Part shown: positions 24,596 through 33,024 of the stretch, piece by piece | Numbering within the stretch: the stretch's first letter is position 1 | How the letters are laid out: the number at the start of each line of letters is the position of its first letter | From: Achromobacter sp. MFA1 R4 | GTDB lineage: Bacteria; Pseudomonadota; Gammaproteobacteria; Burkholderiales; Burkholderiaceae_B | Direction of reading: 5' to 3' | NCBI RefSeq assembly: GCF_900156745.1 | Contig: NZ_LT707065.1 | Coordinates: 62,001-126,000, forward strand | Length of the DNA stretch: 64,000 nucleotides | Position numbers and translations under genes: made by a program | The notes under the pieces: generated by a model | The model's database searches: none | The model's input: only the letters and a program-made list of their open reading frames with translations | What the model was told of the DNA's origin: nothing

Positions 24596-24886
24596 TCAAG
24601 CGGTCAGGAAGCGCGTGACTTCGTCCCAATCGTTCGTCGACAGGGCGACGTCCTCATAGTCGCCCTCTTCCTCGTCATAGCGGGAAACACAGAAGCGCTG
24701 GCTTCTGCCGGATTCGCGGTCGGCATAGTTGGCGTAGTCGATATACACCTTCAAACCGCGTTCCTTGTTCTCGAACGAAGGCGCTGCATCGATGTAACTC
24801 GACGAGTCGAAGTACCCTTCGGGAAGGGTAGGCAGGGTTGTAACGTCGTAGTCGGGAAATTCGCGACGCAGTCGGTCAAGGTTCAT
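24596..24886 (-). CDS. Small acidic protein of unknown function
   Basis: A 96-residue protein rich in aspartate, glutamate and tyrosine: LRREFPDYDVTTLPTLPEGY, then KVYIDYANYADRESG and YDEEEGDYEDVALSTNDWDE. No signal peptide or membrane segment. Its regular alternation of polar and hydrophobic residues suggests a small folded alpha/beta protein. The ATG at 24886 is selected as the nearest to the conserved-looking part; an in-frame ATG at 24919 is also possible and neither has a clear ribosome site. It stands alone between the dehydrogenase and the OmpA-like gene. I do not recognise a family. Confidence 0.6.
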   Translation of the reverse strand: MNLDRLRREFPDYDVTTLPTLPEGYFDSSSYIDAAPSFENKERGLKVYIDYANYADRESGRSQRFCVSRYDEEEGDYEDVALSTNDWDEVTRFLTA

Positions 24887-25002
24887 AAGGAAAGCATGTG
24901 GTGGCTGAAAGCCTGACATTTTACGTTGGTCAGTATCGGCCGCCACAATGCCCCCCGAAACGCAGTTGGGATCCGGCTACTACAAAGTAGCTTCTCCCCG
25001 CA

Positions 25003-25554
25003 TCACGGCCGGCCAGCCGCGGCAATGACGATTTCCACGCGGCGATTCTTGGCGCGTCCTTCGGGTGACGCATTGCTGGCCACGGGCCGCGCTTCGCCAA
25101 AACCCTGTGCCGAGATCGAGTTGGACGGAACTCCCTTGGAAATCAAATAGCGAGCCACTTCGTCGGCGCGCGCCGATGACAGCTCCAGGTTGGAGGGGAA
25201 CCGCGACCGCAGTTCCGGACCGATGGGTTCGTTGTCGGTGAACCCTTGGACGACCACCTGTTGACCTGGCAGGTTGGCCAGCGTGGGCGCGATCTTGGTG
25301 AGCGTCTGCTCGCCCTTTGCACTGAGTCGCCACCCGCCTTCCGGGAACAGGATCTCGTTCACCATCGTGACTTTCAGCTCATTCTGCATTCGCGAAATCT
25401 GCACCTGATCGGCACTCAACTCCGTCGAGAGCTTCTGGTTCAGGGCCTCGTACTCAGCCGCCAGTTGCGCCTCTTTGTCGTAGGTGTTCTTTGTTACGCA
25501 TCCGGACACCACCAGCATCGCGCACAGCATCAAAGCCAAATTGGGTAGCTTCAT
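25003..25554 (-). CDS. OmpA-family peptidoglycan-binding lipoprotein
   Basis: A 183-residue outer-membrane lipoprotein. The signal peptide ends in LVVSGC with Cys19 as the lipidation site. Residues 25-60 are a helical, possibly coiled-coil linker (EYEALNQKLSTELSADQVQI). An OmpA-like peptidoglycan-binding domain follows, with VVQGFTDNEPIGPELRSRFP and NLELSSARADEVARYLISKG, then AKNRRVEIVI containing the conserved arginine for diaminopimelate binding. GGAG sits seven bases before the ATG. It probably anchors the outer membrane to the wall. Confidence 0.93.
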   Translation of the reverse strand: MKLPNLALMLCAMLVVSGCVTKNTYDKEAQLAAEYEALNQKLSTELSADQVQISRMQNELKVTMVNEILFPEGGWRLSAKGEQTLTKIAPTLANLPGQQVVVQGFTDNEPIGPELRSRFPSNLELSSARADEVARYLISKGVPSNSISAQGFGEARPVASNASPEGRAKNRRVEIVIAAAGRP

Positions 25555-26087
25555 GTCGATTCTCCGTCAGGTTGAAATCCGGCAGAAGGGCCAGCCCCCT
25601 CTGCCGGTGCTATTCCCAGGATTGCGGACATCAGTTGCCGGTCGGCAATGAAAGCTTGAAGCCGTCGTTGGCCAGGCTTTCCCGGATGTACTGTTCATCG
25701 TCGCTCTGATCATGTCAATGGAAATTTCCGACGCCAAAAGGACATTTCGAACGACTGGTTCATCGTGACCGGAGCCTCTGCACTGTGCGGTCATTCGAGG
25801 TATGCGAACGATGGCCAGCGATGCCGGACAAGGCGTGCGGAATTCGGCGTACTGCAAATTGAGTATGGCAGCCCACAGGATCTGGGCCTTAGCTTGGTTG
25901 CCACGGTTGCAAACCGCGGGGAAGACGCCGCGGGCAAATGGCGAAGCATCTGGGCGAGCCGGCATCGGGCACATGTTGCGATGGCTACCCCAGTCGCCCC
26001 TCGTTCAATTGCGCAACGTGATGATCGTCCAACCTTCAATCCATGGCGAGCCTCACAGGTAGCTCGCCCTATCTCATGAGGCGTTCA
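25555..26087. other. Intergenic region between the OmpA-like and DUF1254 genes
   Basis: About 530 bp with no intact gene. It carries the OmpA-like promoter region and, at 25631-25714, a short frame that looks like the tail of a lost gene. Other open frames here have no ribosome site or recognisable sequence. Confidence 0.5.
25631..25714 (-). pseudogene. Possible 3' remnant of a lost gene
   Basis: Twenty-seven codons read QSDDEQYIRESLANDGFKLS followed by LPTGN and a TGA stop. The composition and amphipathic pattern look like a genuine protein C-terminus, but an in-frame stop lies directly upstream and no start exists. It may be the end of a gene removed by deletion. I cannot name the parent family. 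Confidence 0.3.
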
Positions 26088-27536
26088 ATGACCACAAGGC
26101 GGGATTTTCTAGGCTCAAGCGCACTTGCCGCGCTGACTGGTGCGACGATTTTTTCCCCTTCTGGTCAGGCGCAAAGCAGGGCGGACGATCCGCGCTTCTT
26201 TGAAGCGAAGGACATTGCCGAGGCGGGGTTCATTTATGGCCTGCCTATCGTGATGAACTATGCGGTCATGTATGAATACGCGGTGGATCGCAATTCGGGG
26301 CAGTTCAAGGCGCCATTCAATCAGATCAAGAACGAGCCCAACGTCTTTACCTACAAAGACACGGCGATCGTCACGCCAAACAGCGACACGCCCTATTCCT
26401 TTGTCTGGATGGATCTGCGAGCGGAACCGGTGGTGCTGTCGGTGCCGGCGGTTGACGCGAACCGCTACTACTCGGTCATGCTGTGCGACGGCAACACCTA
26501 CAACTATGGCTATATTGGCACCCGCGCTACCGGGAACGAGGCCGGTGACTACCTCGTCGTCGGTCCCGAGTGGACAGGCAGCACGCCGGCAGGCATCAAG
26601 CAGGTATTCCGTTCCAGCACCCAGTTCTCTCTGGCGGGCTACCGCACCCAACTTTTCGGGCCGTCCGATCTGGACAACATCAGGAAGGTGCAGGCTGGAT
26701 ACAAGGTGCAGATGCTATCGACCTACCTGAACCAACCGCCGCCCCGCGCCACACCGGTCAACTTCCCCAAGATCGACAAGGCGCTTGCCAAGACCGAGTT
26801 CTTCGAATTTCTGGATTTTGCGCTGCAGTTCGCGCCCCCTCAATCGAACGAGACGGAAATCCGCGCGCAACTTGCGCGAATCGGCATCGGACCCGGGAAG
26901 ACATTCCATTTCAGGGATTTGCCGCCGGAAATAAAGCTGGAGATCGCGCTTGGCATGAAAGAAGGCCAGCGCAAGGTTGACGAAGCCGTTGCCCATACAG
27001 GAAAGGCCATCAATGGCTGGCGGGTAAGCGGTCTGCCGGGCGATAGCGCCCACTACGCGGGCGATTGGCTGAAGCGCGCCGTCGCGGCTCAAGCGGGCAT
27101 TTATGGCAATGATCCGGAAGAGGCGACTTATCCGTTTACGCGCGTGGATATAGACGGGCAGGAAATCGACTGCAGCAAACACGATTACACGCTGACATTT
27201 CCCGCTGGAGATCTGCCCCCGGTCAATTCGTTCTGGTCCCTGACGATGTATGACGGCAAGTCTCAACTGCTGATTCAGAACCCAATCAATCGCTACCTGA
27301 TCAATTCACCCATGGTTCCCGCCATGAAGACCAATGCGGACGGGTCGCTCACCCTCTATATCCAGCACAAGAGCCCTGCCGCCGACAACCAGGCCAATTG
27401 GCTGCCGGCGCCGAACGGACCCGCCTATCTGGTGATGCGGCTCTATTGGCCGAAAACGACGCCGCCCTCGATCCTGCCAGCTGGAGAAGGCACGTGGCAG
27501 CCGCCTGGGCTAAAGCGTGCGGTTGCATCTACCTGA
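26088..27536 (+). CDS. DUF1254/DUF1214 protein with Tat signal
   Basis: A 482-residue exported protein. MTTRRDFLGSSALAALTGA is a twin-arginine signal (RRDFLG) with cleavage expected near residue 28 after GQAQS. The DUF1254 part (about residues 60-190) contains NEPNVFTYKDTAIVTPNSDT and MDLRAEPVVLSVPAVDANRY, and the DUF1214 part (about 330-470) contains NSFWSLTMYDGKSQLLIQNP and YLVMRLYWPK. This domain pair is common but its biochemical role is unknown. GAGG lies six bases before the ATG at 26088, which favours it over the upstream ATGs. It is monocistronic. Confidence 0.9.
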   Translation: MTTRRDFLGSSALAALTGATIFSPSGQAQSRADDPRFFEAKDIAEAGFIYGLPIVMNYAVMYEYAVDRNSGQFKAPFNQIKNEPNVFTYKDTAIVTPNSDTPYSFVWMDLRAEPVVLSVPAVDANRYYSVMLCDGNTYNYGYIGTRATGNEAGDYLVVGPEWTGSTPAGIKQVFRSSTQFSLAGYRTQLFGPSDLDNIRKVQAGYKVQMLSTYLNQPPPRATPVNFPKIDKALAKTEFFEFLDFALQFAPPQSNETEIRAQLARIGIGPGKTFHFRDLPPEIKLEIALGMKEGQRKVDEAVAHTGKAINGWRVSGLPGDSAHYAGDWLKRAVAAQAGIYGNDPEEATYPFTRVDIDGQEIDCSKHDYTLTFPAGDLPPVNSFWSLTMYDGKSQLLIQNPINRYLINSPMVPAMKTNADGSLTLYIQHKSPAADNQANWLPAPNGPAYLVMRLYWPKTTPPSILPAGEGTWQPPGLKRAVAST

Positions 27537-27710
27537 GGCATCGTCAGCGCAGGGGCTGCAGGTGCAGCCATCGCCGTGCGTCGATTCGAATCATGGCAGC
27601 AGTCATCCAAGCCCCCCTCGATGTTATCGGCCCACGCGGGCCTGCAACGCGATGGGATCGCGGCCCCCTTGATTCGAACGCGGCCAATGCAGCGCGGACG
27701 CCGGCGTCCT

Positions 27711-29384
27711 TCAGACGAGCGTCTCGTGCTGGCTCGCCGGCCTGCGAGATGGAGGCTGCGGCGTAACGGGAGGGTTCGGCGGCGCGCCCGACACCAGGCG
27801 GCCGCTTTCCATGTACACGACGCGATCGGCCAAGGGGAAATAGCGGTCGTCGTGCGAGATCACCAGCACCGTCTTGCCACGGTTGCGCAACTCCGGCAGC
27901 AACTCGCGGTAGAACACGTCCTTGAACAGCGGATCCTGATCCGCCGCCCATTCGTCGAACACCATAAAGGGCCGGTCTTCCAGGTAGGCCGCGACCAGCG
28001 CCAGGCGCTTGCGCTGCCCTTGCGACAATGCGCTGGTGCTGAATGCGCCGTCGCGCACCTGCACCTTGTGTTGCAGATGCAACCGCTCAAGCCATCGGTT
28101 GCCGACCGCGTCGACGTCGTCACGCCCGCTTTCCAGCAGCCGATCAAAAAGGTGGAAGTCCGCGAAGATCGCCGAGAACACCTGCCGGTACCGGTCGCGG
28201 TTGTGGTCTCCGACCGGCTCGCCATCCAGCGTCACCTCGCCGGATTCCGGCCGGTACAGCCCGACCAGCAGCTTGGCCAGCGTGGTCTTGCCGCTGCCGT
28301 TGCCGCCCACCAGAAACACGATCTCGCCCGGTTCGAACGACAGATTGATCGGCCCCAACTGGAAGATGTAGTCGCTTTGCTCGTGGTAGTAGCTGTGCGT
28401 GACGTCGCGCAGCGAAATGCGGGGCGAGGCGACGGCGGGCAGAAGTTCGCCGGCGGCGGGCTCCGACGCCACCATGCCCCCCACGATGTCGTGGATGCGG
28501 CGGGCGGACACCTTCGCCAGGTTGGCGCGCGGAATGTTCAGCAGCAGGGCCTCAAGCGGCGCCACCATGTACAGAAACAGCAGCGCAAAGCCCGTCATCA
28601 CACGTTCCTGGCCAGGCTGGTTGCCGGCCAGTCCGAACAGCACCAGTCCGATGAACGCATAGACCAGGAAATTGCTCCAGCTGGCGGACACGACAAAGAT
28701 GGACATGCCGCGCGTCCGGGCGCCCCGCACCGCCTCGATCGAACGATGCAGCATGTCCGCCAGGAAGGCCGAACGCTTGCCGCGGTTCAGCCGCAGTTCC
28801 TTGGCCCCTGCGCTGACCGCCCGAAAGTAGCCAAACAGCCGGTCCTGTTCACGCGCCGCGACGTCCAGGTGCTTGATGGCGCGCAAATGCGCCAGGTGAT
28901 AGCCCAGCGACCCCAGGCCGACCACCAGCACCGCCACCAGGAACACCTTCCACGACAGGAACGCCATGTACACCAGGCAGCCCGTCACGACGACGGCGTT
29001 GTTCAGGATGGCGGGCAGGCTGACGAAATACTGGGCGATGTTGGCGCTGTGCTCGGTCAGCGCGGACTGGATGCGGTCGGCGCCCACCCGTTCCAGATGC
29101 GCGAAGTCAGCCTGCATCGCGCGGTCCGTGATGTAGCGCCGCAAGTCCGCGTGCGTTTGCTGGCTGAGCCGTTCGAACAGCAGCGCGGACCCCATCCGCG
29201 CCAGCATTGCCAGCACGGCCGTCAGCGCAAAGATCCAGGCCAGGCGTGGACGCTCGGCGGCATCGGCCGTCAGGGCGATGTTGATCTGCATGACCAGCAG
29301 AACACTTAAGAGGCCCGCGCACACGCAGGTAAACGAAGCAAGCGCCAGGAGTTTCCTGGAGTGCCTGATCAGATGGGTAATCAA
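27711..29384 (-). CDS. Siderophore/cyclic-peptide export ABC transporter (PvdE/SyrD type)
   Basis: A 557-residue half-transporter with an N-terminal six-helix membrane domain (about residues 1-320) and a C-terminal ATPase. The ATPase has Walker A GGNGSGKTT, signature ALSQGQRKRLAL, Walker B FMVFDEWAAD and H-loop VISHDDRYF. This type carries peptide siderophore precursors from cytoplasm to periplasm. The start is taken as TTG at 29384 because AAGGA lies six bases upstream and the first helix follows directly; the longer frame above it runs through the divergent promoter region. A TAAA-N17-CGTC promoter element on the minus strand lies about 40 bp upstream. It is divergent from fhuF. Confidence 0.92.
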   Translation of the reverse strand: MITHLIRHSRKLLALASFTCVCAGLLSVLLVMQINIALTADAAERPRLAWIFALTAVLAMLARMGSALLFERLSQQTHADLRRYITDRAMQADFAHLERVGADRIQSALTEHSANIAQYFVSLPAILNNAVVVTGCLVYMAFLSWKVFLVAVLVVGLGSLGYHLAHLRAIKHLDVAAREQDRLFGYFRAVSAGAKELRLNRGKRSAFLADMLHRSIEAVRGARTRGMSIFVVSASWSNFLVYAFIGLVLFGLAGNQPGQERVMTGFALLFLYMVAPLEALLLNIPRANLAKVSARRIHDIVGGMVASEPAAGELLPAVASPRISLRDVTHSYYHEQSDYIFQLGPINLSFEPGEIVFLVGGNGSGKTTLAKLLVGLYRPESGEVTLDGEPVGDHNRDRYRQVFSAIFADFHLFDRLLESGRDDVDAVGNRWLERLHLQHKVQVRDGAFSTSALSQGQRKRLALVAAYLEDRPFMVFDEWAADQDPLFKDVFYRELLPELRNRGKTVLVISHDDRYFPLADRVVYMESGRLVSGAPPNPPVTPQPPSRRPASQHETLV

Positions 29385-29424
29385 CCGAATTCCTTGACGT
29401 ATATGCCTGCGCTCAACTACTGAA

Positions 29425-29449
29425 GACGAAGCAGCCGGGCCGATGTTTA
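29425..29449 (-). promoter_or_regulatory. Iron-starvation ECF sigma promoter element for the exporter gene
   Basis: Read on the minus strand, TAAA (29449-29446) is followed after exactly 17 bases by CGTC (29428-29425). This equals the TAAA-N17-CGT(C) form used by PvdS and OrbS iron-starvation sigma factors. It points at the exporter gene, about 40 bp from its start. Confidence 0.65.
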
Positions 29450-29479
29450 GGCGCCGCGATACCCCGCCGAGCGCAGGGC

Positions 29480-29504
29480 TAAATTTTTCCCCCGCCGGTT
29501 CGTC
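29480..29504 (+). promoter_or_regulatory. Iron-starvation ECF sigma promoter element for fhuF
   Basis: TAAA at 29480-29483 and CGTC at 29501-29504 are separated by 17 bases. It points toward fhuF, giving a leader of about 90 bases, and lies 30 bp from the oppositely directed exporter element. Confidence 0.65.
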
Positions 29505-29604
29505 TGTATGGGATGGACTGCGCCCACGCCCTGCACGCCGCATCACCGCCCACGCGCCCGGACGGCAATGCCCATGCCCGGCCGCACGCCCGGAGGACAC
29601 GCCC

Positions 29605-30363
29605 ATGATCCCGGTGCTGGCGCCGCTGTTTCCCGGCGAGTGGGCGGCGCATGGCGACGGCGTGGCGCTGGCGGGCGACAACGCTTGCGGGCAGCCCACG
29701 GTGGCGCAGTTGCTTGACGACGCCGAGGCGCTGCCGCGCATCCTGGCGCGCCAGGCGCGGCATTTCGGTACGGCGGCGCTGGCCCCGGTCGCCTCGGTGT
29801 GGACCCTGACCTATTTCTGGCGCCTGCTGCCGCCGGTTGCGGCGGCGGCCACCGTGCTGCAGCGTGTCCTGCCCACGGCGGCGCGCGAGGTCACGCCGCA
29901 ATTCGATGGCGACGGCGCGGTGTTGCGCCTGCTCATTCCGCATGACGGCCAGACGCAGCCCGGCGCCGACACGCACGCACGCTATGCGCCGCTGCTGCAT
30001 GAACACCTGGAGCCGCTGGCGACGCGGCTGGCGCAATGCGCGCGCCTCGCCCCAAAAATCACCTGGGGAAACGTGGCGCGCTATCTGGACCTGACGTTGA
30101 CCCAGTTGGCGCTGGCGATGCCGGGCAACGCGCGGCTGGCGCAAGACCGTGCATTCCTGCTTGACTCGCAGCTCTGGCGCGGCCAGCCAAACCCGATGCA
30201 CCGCGCGCCGCGCGAAGTGCTGCGCGACACGCCGCAAGGCCCACGCGCGCACGCACTGCTGCGCCGCTGCTGCCTGTACTACATGCTGCCCGGGCACGGC
30301 TATTGCGACCTCTGCCCCCTGTCCGCGCCCAATCGGCCGGCGCGGGAAACGCGCGGCGCCTGA
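29605..30363 (+). CDS. Siderophore-iron reductase, FhuF family
   Basis: A 252-residue cytoplasmic [2Fe-2S] protein that reduces ferric siderophore to release iron. The cluster motif is complete: Cys222-Cys223, ten residues, Cys234-x2-Cys237 (CCLYYMLPGHGYCDLC), as in FhuF. The N-terminal part (LFPGEWAAHG) and KITWGNVARYLDLTLTQL match the family. The ATG at 29605 has GGAGG upstream. Being divergent from the exporter, with iron-starvation-type promoter elements, places it in the siderophore regulon. Confidence 0.88.
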   Translation: MIPVLAPLFPGEWAAHGDGVALAGDNACGQPTVAQLLDDAEALPRILARQARHFGTAALAPVASVWTLTYFWRLLPPVAAAATVLQRVLPTAAREVTPQFDGDGAVLRLLIPHDGQTQPGADTHARYAPLLHEHLEPLATRLAQCARLAPKITWGNVARYLDLTLTQLALAMPGNARLAQDRAFLLDSQLWRGQPNPMHRAPREVLRDTPQGPRAHALLRRCCLYYMLPGHGYCDLCPLSAPNRPARETRGA

Positions 30364-30418
30364 TACGCCCTTGACCGCAATGCCGGGCCCGGTCAACGAA
30401 TACTTTCGCCGCCCGGAC

Positions 30419-30443
30419 TAAACAGCACCGATTCTCATTCGTC
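30419..30443 (+). promoter_or_regulatory. Iron-starvation ECF sigma promoter element for the biosynthesis/uptake operon
   Basis: TAAA at 30419-30422 and CGTC at 30440-30443 are separated by 17 bases, the same geometry as the two elements near fhuF. Transcription would start close to the ribosome site of the acyltransferase gene. The spacer contains ATTCTCATT, which resembles one half of a Fur box. Confidence 0.65.
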
Positions 30444-30465
30444 TAGAAATAGGAGCAAGGTCCGC

Positions 30466-31641
30466 ATGGCAAGCGCCTGCGGCCATTCATTCCGACGAAG
30501 GTCCGTGCCGATGACTCCACACCATGAACGCGCCGCGGCGACAGCCGATGCGGCCCGCGCGTATCTTTGCCACCAGGGTGGCACCATCCGGCACGCGACG
30601 CTGGCGGGGTCGACCTTGTCCCTGCAATCGCCGCCTTCTGGCGCAATCGCCCGGTGGAACCTCAGCGCGGACACGCAGCCGCCGCTGCTCGAATGGCTGG
30701 GTCCCTGCGCCGGCGATCCGGACGCGAACGAACTGATGGCCGCCATTGAAGCGGCGTTCTCCCACCAGGCCCTGGCCAGTCACCTGGCCGTGCGCGCGCC
30801 GTTGCCGCAAGCCCGCGTCCTGCAGGAGGCCGGCTTGCTGGCTCCCGACGCGCGCGGCACGCAGACGGTGCAGGCCAGCATGTTCTGGCAGCTTGCCGAG
30901 TCGTGGCTGCCGCGTGGCACCCCGCCCCCCTATCCGCTGGACTATGTGATGACGGGCGAACGCCGTCACCCCCGCCGTCCCCCCAAACCGACGGGCGTGG
31001 TTTACCGGCGGACCATCCCGTGGCTGTCGGCCACCTTGTCGTTTCGGGTAGCGACCGAGGAACTGGACGCCGTGCGGCTGAACCGCTGGATGAACGACCC
31101 GGTAGTCGCCGAGTTCTGGCAAGAGGAAGGCGACCTGGACAAGCACCGCGCCTATCTACGCAAGCAGTCCGACGACCCGCATACGCTTGCGCTCATCGCG
31201 TGCCTGGACAACGTGCCGTTCGGCTATTTCGAAACCTATTGGGCGCGCGAAGACCGCATTGCCCCGTTCTGCAACGCGGCGGACTTCGACCGTGGCTGGC
31301 ACGTGCTGATCGGCGAAGCCGCCTTCCGCGGCCCCGCCTTCGTGCCCGCGTGGCTACCTTCGATTTCGCACTACTTGCTGCTGGATGACCCGCGCACCCA
31401 ACGCCTGGTGATCGAGCCGCGCGCCGACAACGCCAGGATGATCCGCAACCTGGCCCGGAGCGGCTATGCGCTGGAAAAGGAGTTCGACTTTCCGCACAAG
31501 CGCGCCATGCTCGGCACCCTGTCGCGTGAACGCTTCTTCGGCGAACGGTTCTGGCTGCCGCGCGCGCCGGACGGCAGCAAGCTGGCGCGCCCCGAGACGC
31601 GTGACGCGCGCCCCATCCCCGCCCACTCCCTGACGCAGTGA
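30466..31641 (+). CDS. Siderophore N-acyltransferase (GNAT, IucB/RhbD/MbtK-like)
   Basis: A 391-residue protein with an N-terminal extension of about 190 residues and a C-terminal GNAT domain (about 195-375). RLNRWMNDPVVAEFWQEEGD and the late DDPRTQRLVIEPRADNARMI, LARSGYALEKEFDFPHKRAM are typical of enzymes that acylate the hydroxylated side-chain amine of lysine or ornithine. It is followed by ornithine N5-monooxygenase, so acetylation of N5-hydroxy-ornithine is the likely reaction. No formyltransferase gene is in the window, supporting an acetyl or longer acyl hydroxamate. The ATG at 30466 has AGGAG/AAGG upstream and follows the iron-starvation element. Confidence 0.85.
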   Translation: MASACGHSFRRRSVPMTPHHERAAATADAARAYLCHQGGTIRHATLAGSTLSLQSPPSGAIARWNLSADTQPPLLEWLGPCAGDPDANELMAAIEAAFSHQALASHLAVRAPLPQARVLQEAGLLAPDARGTQTVQASMFWQLAESWLPRGTPPPYPLDYVMTGERRHPRRPPKPTGVVYRRTIPWLSATLSFRVATEELDAVRLNRWMNDPVVAEFWQEEGDLDKHRAYLRKQSDDPHTLALIACLDNVPFGYFETYWAREDRIAPFCNAADFDRGWHVLIGEAAFRGPAFVPAWLPSISHYLLLDDPRTQRLVIEPRADNARMIRNLARSGYALEKEFDFPHKRAMLGTLSRERFFGERFWLPRAPDGSKLARPETRDARPIPAHSLTQ

Positions 31642-31649
31642 AGGTGTCC

Positions 31650-32954
31650 ATGCAAGTACACGATCTGATCGGCATCGGCTTCGGCCCGTCAAACATCGCC
31701 CTGGCCATCGCCCTGGAAGAACGCGGCGGCGGCGACTCGGGCCTGCTGCCGCTGTTCCTTGAGAAACAGTCGTGCTTCGCCTGGCATCCACACATGATGC
31801 TGGACGGCACGCACATGCAGATCTCGTTTCTGAAGGATCTGGTCACCCTGCGCAACCCGGCCAGTCCATTCACGTTCCTGAACTACCTGCACAGCCAGGG
31901 CCGCCTGCAGCAGTTCATCAACCTGAAGACGTTCTTTCCCAGCCGGCACGAATTCAACGACTATCTGGCCTGGGCGGCCGGTCACTTCTCGGACCGCTGC
32001 GCCTATGGCGAAGACGTATTCGAAGTCGCGCCCGAGGTCGTCGGCGACACGGTGCCGCTGCTGCGCGTGCGCTCGCGCGATGCCCAAGGCAAGGTTTGCG
32101 AGCGGCTGGCGCGCAACCTGGTCGTGAGCGTGGGCGGCAAGGCCAACATTCCCGAACCGTTCCTGGCCTGGCGCGACGAGCCGCGCATTTTCCACACCAG
32201 TTCGTACCTGTCAGCCATCGGCAAGATCGCGCGTCCCCGCCGGATCGCAGTGCTGGGCGCGGGCCAGAGCGCCGCCGAGATCTTCATGAACCTGCACGAG
32301 CATCCCGACCGGCCCCAGGTCGATCTGCTGATGCGCGGGCGGGCGCTGCGCCCGTCCGACGACAGCCCTTACATGAACGAGATATTCAACGCCGAGCATA
32401 CCGACTACATCTACCACCGGCCTCCCGCCGAACGCGCGGGGCTGCTGTCGGAGGCCTGGCATACGAACTATTCTGCGCCTGACGTCGAACTGATCGAGCG
32501 CATCTACAACGTGTTCTACCAACAGCAGGTGACCCGCCAGGCGCGGCACCTGCTGCGCCGCCGCTGCCAGGTCGACGCCGTCGATGCCGACGCGCAAGGC
32601 GTTGCGCTGACGTTGTCCGACCGCGATTCGCATCGCAGCGAAACCGTCAGGTATGACGCCGTGATCCTGGCGACCGGTTACGTCCGCGATCACCACAAGC
32701 AGCTGCTGGCGCCGCTGGCGTCTTACCTGGAGGACCACGCCATCGATCGCCACTACCGCCTGCGCGCCGACACCCGGCTGAAACCCGCCATCTATGTGCA
32801 AGGCGGCAGCGAAACCACGCACGGCATCAGCGACAGCCTGCTGTCCATCCTGGCCATCCGTTCGCAGGAAATCGGCAATTCCCTGCGCGCGTGCAGCGCC
32901 GCCAACGCGGGGGAGCGGCCGCAACGGCACTGGCCCGCCGCGCTGGCGAGCTGA
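31650..32954 (+). CDS. L-ornithine N5-monooxygenase
   Basis: A 434-residue FAD and NADPH dependent N-hydroxylase (PvdA/SidA/OrbF family) that makes N5-hydroxy-L-ornithine for hydroxamate siderophores. The FAD motif is GIGFGPSNIALAIAL at about residues 8-22, the substrate region HMQISFLKDLVTLRNP follows near 56, the NADPH motif is VLGAGQSAAEIF near 203, and ILATGY lies near 345. The ATG at 31650 has AAGG five bases upstream; a GTG at 31638 overlapping the previous stop is also in frame. The hydroxy-ornithine made here is used by the last NRPS module and possibly by an upstream module outside the window. Confidence 0.93.
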   Translation: MQVHDLIGIGFGPSNIALAIALEERGGGDSGLLPLFLEKQSCFAWHPHMMLDGTHMQISFLKDLVTLRNPASPFTFLNYLHSQGRLQQFINLKTFFPSRHEFNDYLAWAAGHFSDRCAYGEDVFEVAPEVVGDTVPLLRVRSRDAQGKVCERLARNLVVSVGGKANIPEPFLAWRDEPRIFHTSSYLSAIGKIARPRRIAVLGAGQSAAEIFMNLHEHPDRPQVDLLMRGRALRPSDDSPYMNEIFNAEHTDYIYHRPPAERAGLLSEAWHTNYSAPDVELIERIYNVFYQQQVTRQARHLLRRRCQVDAVDADAQGVALTLSDRDSHRSETVRYDAVILATGYVRDHHKQLLAPLASYLEDHAIDRHYRLRADTRLKPAIYVQGGSETTHGISDSLLSILAIRSQEIGNSLRACSAANAGERPQRHWPAALAS

Positions 32955-33024
32955 TCCCGCGTCGCCCTGCCCATTCACCGGTCCGCGCCACCTTGCGCGC
33001 GGACCCTTTTGAAGGCGTATCACC

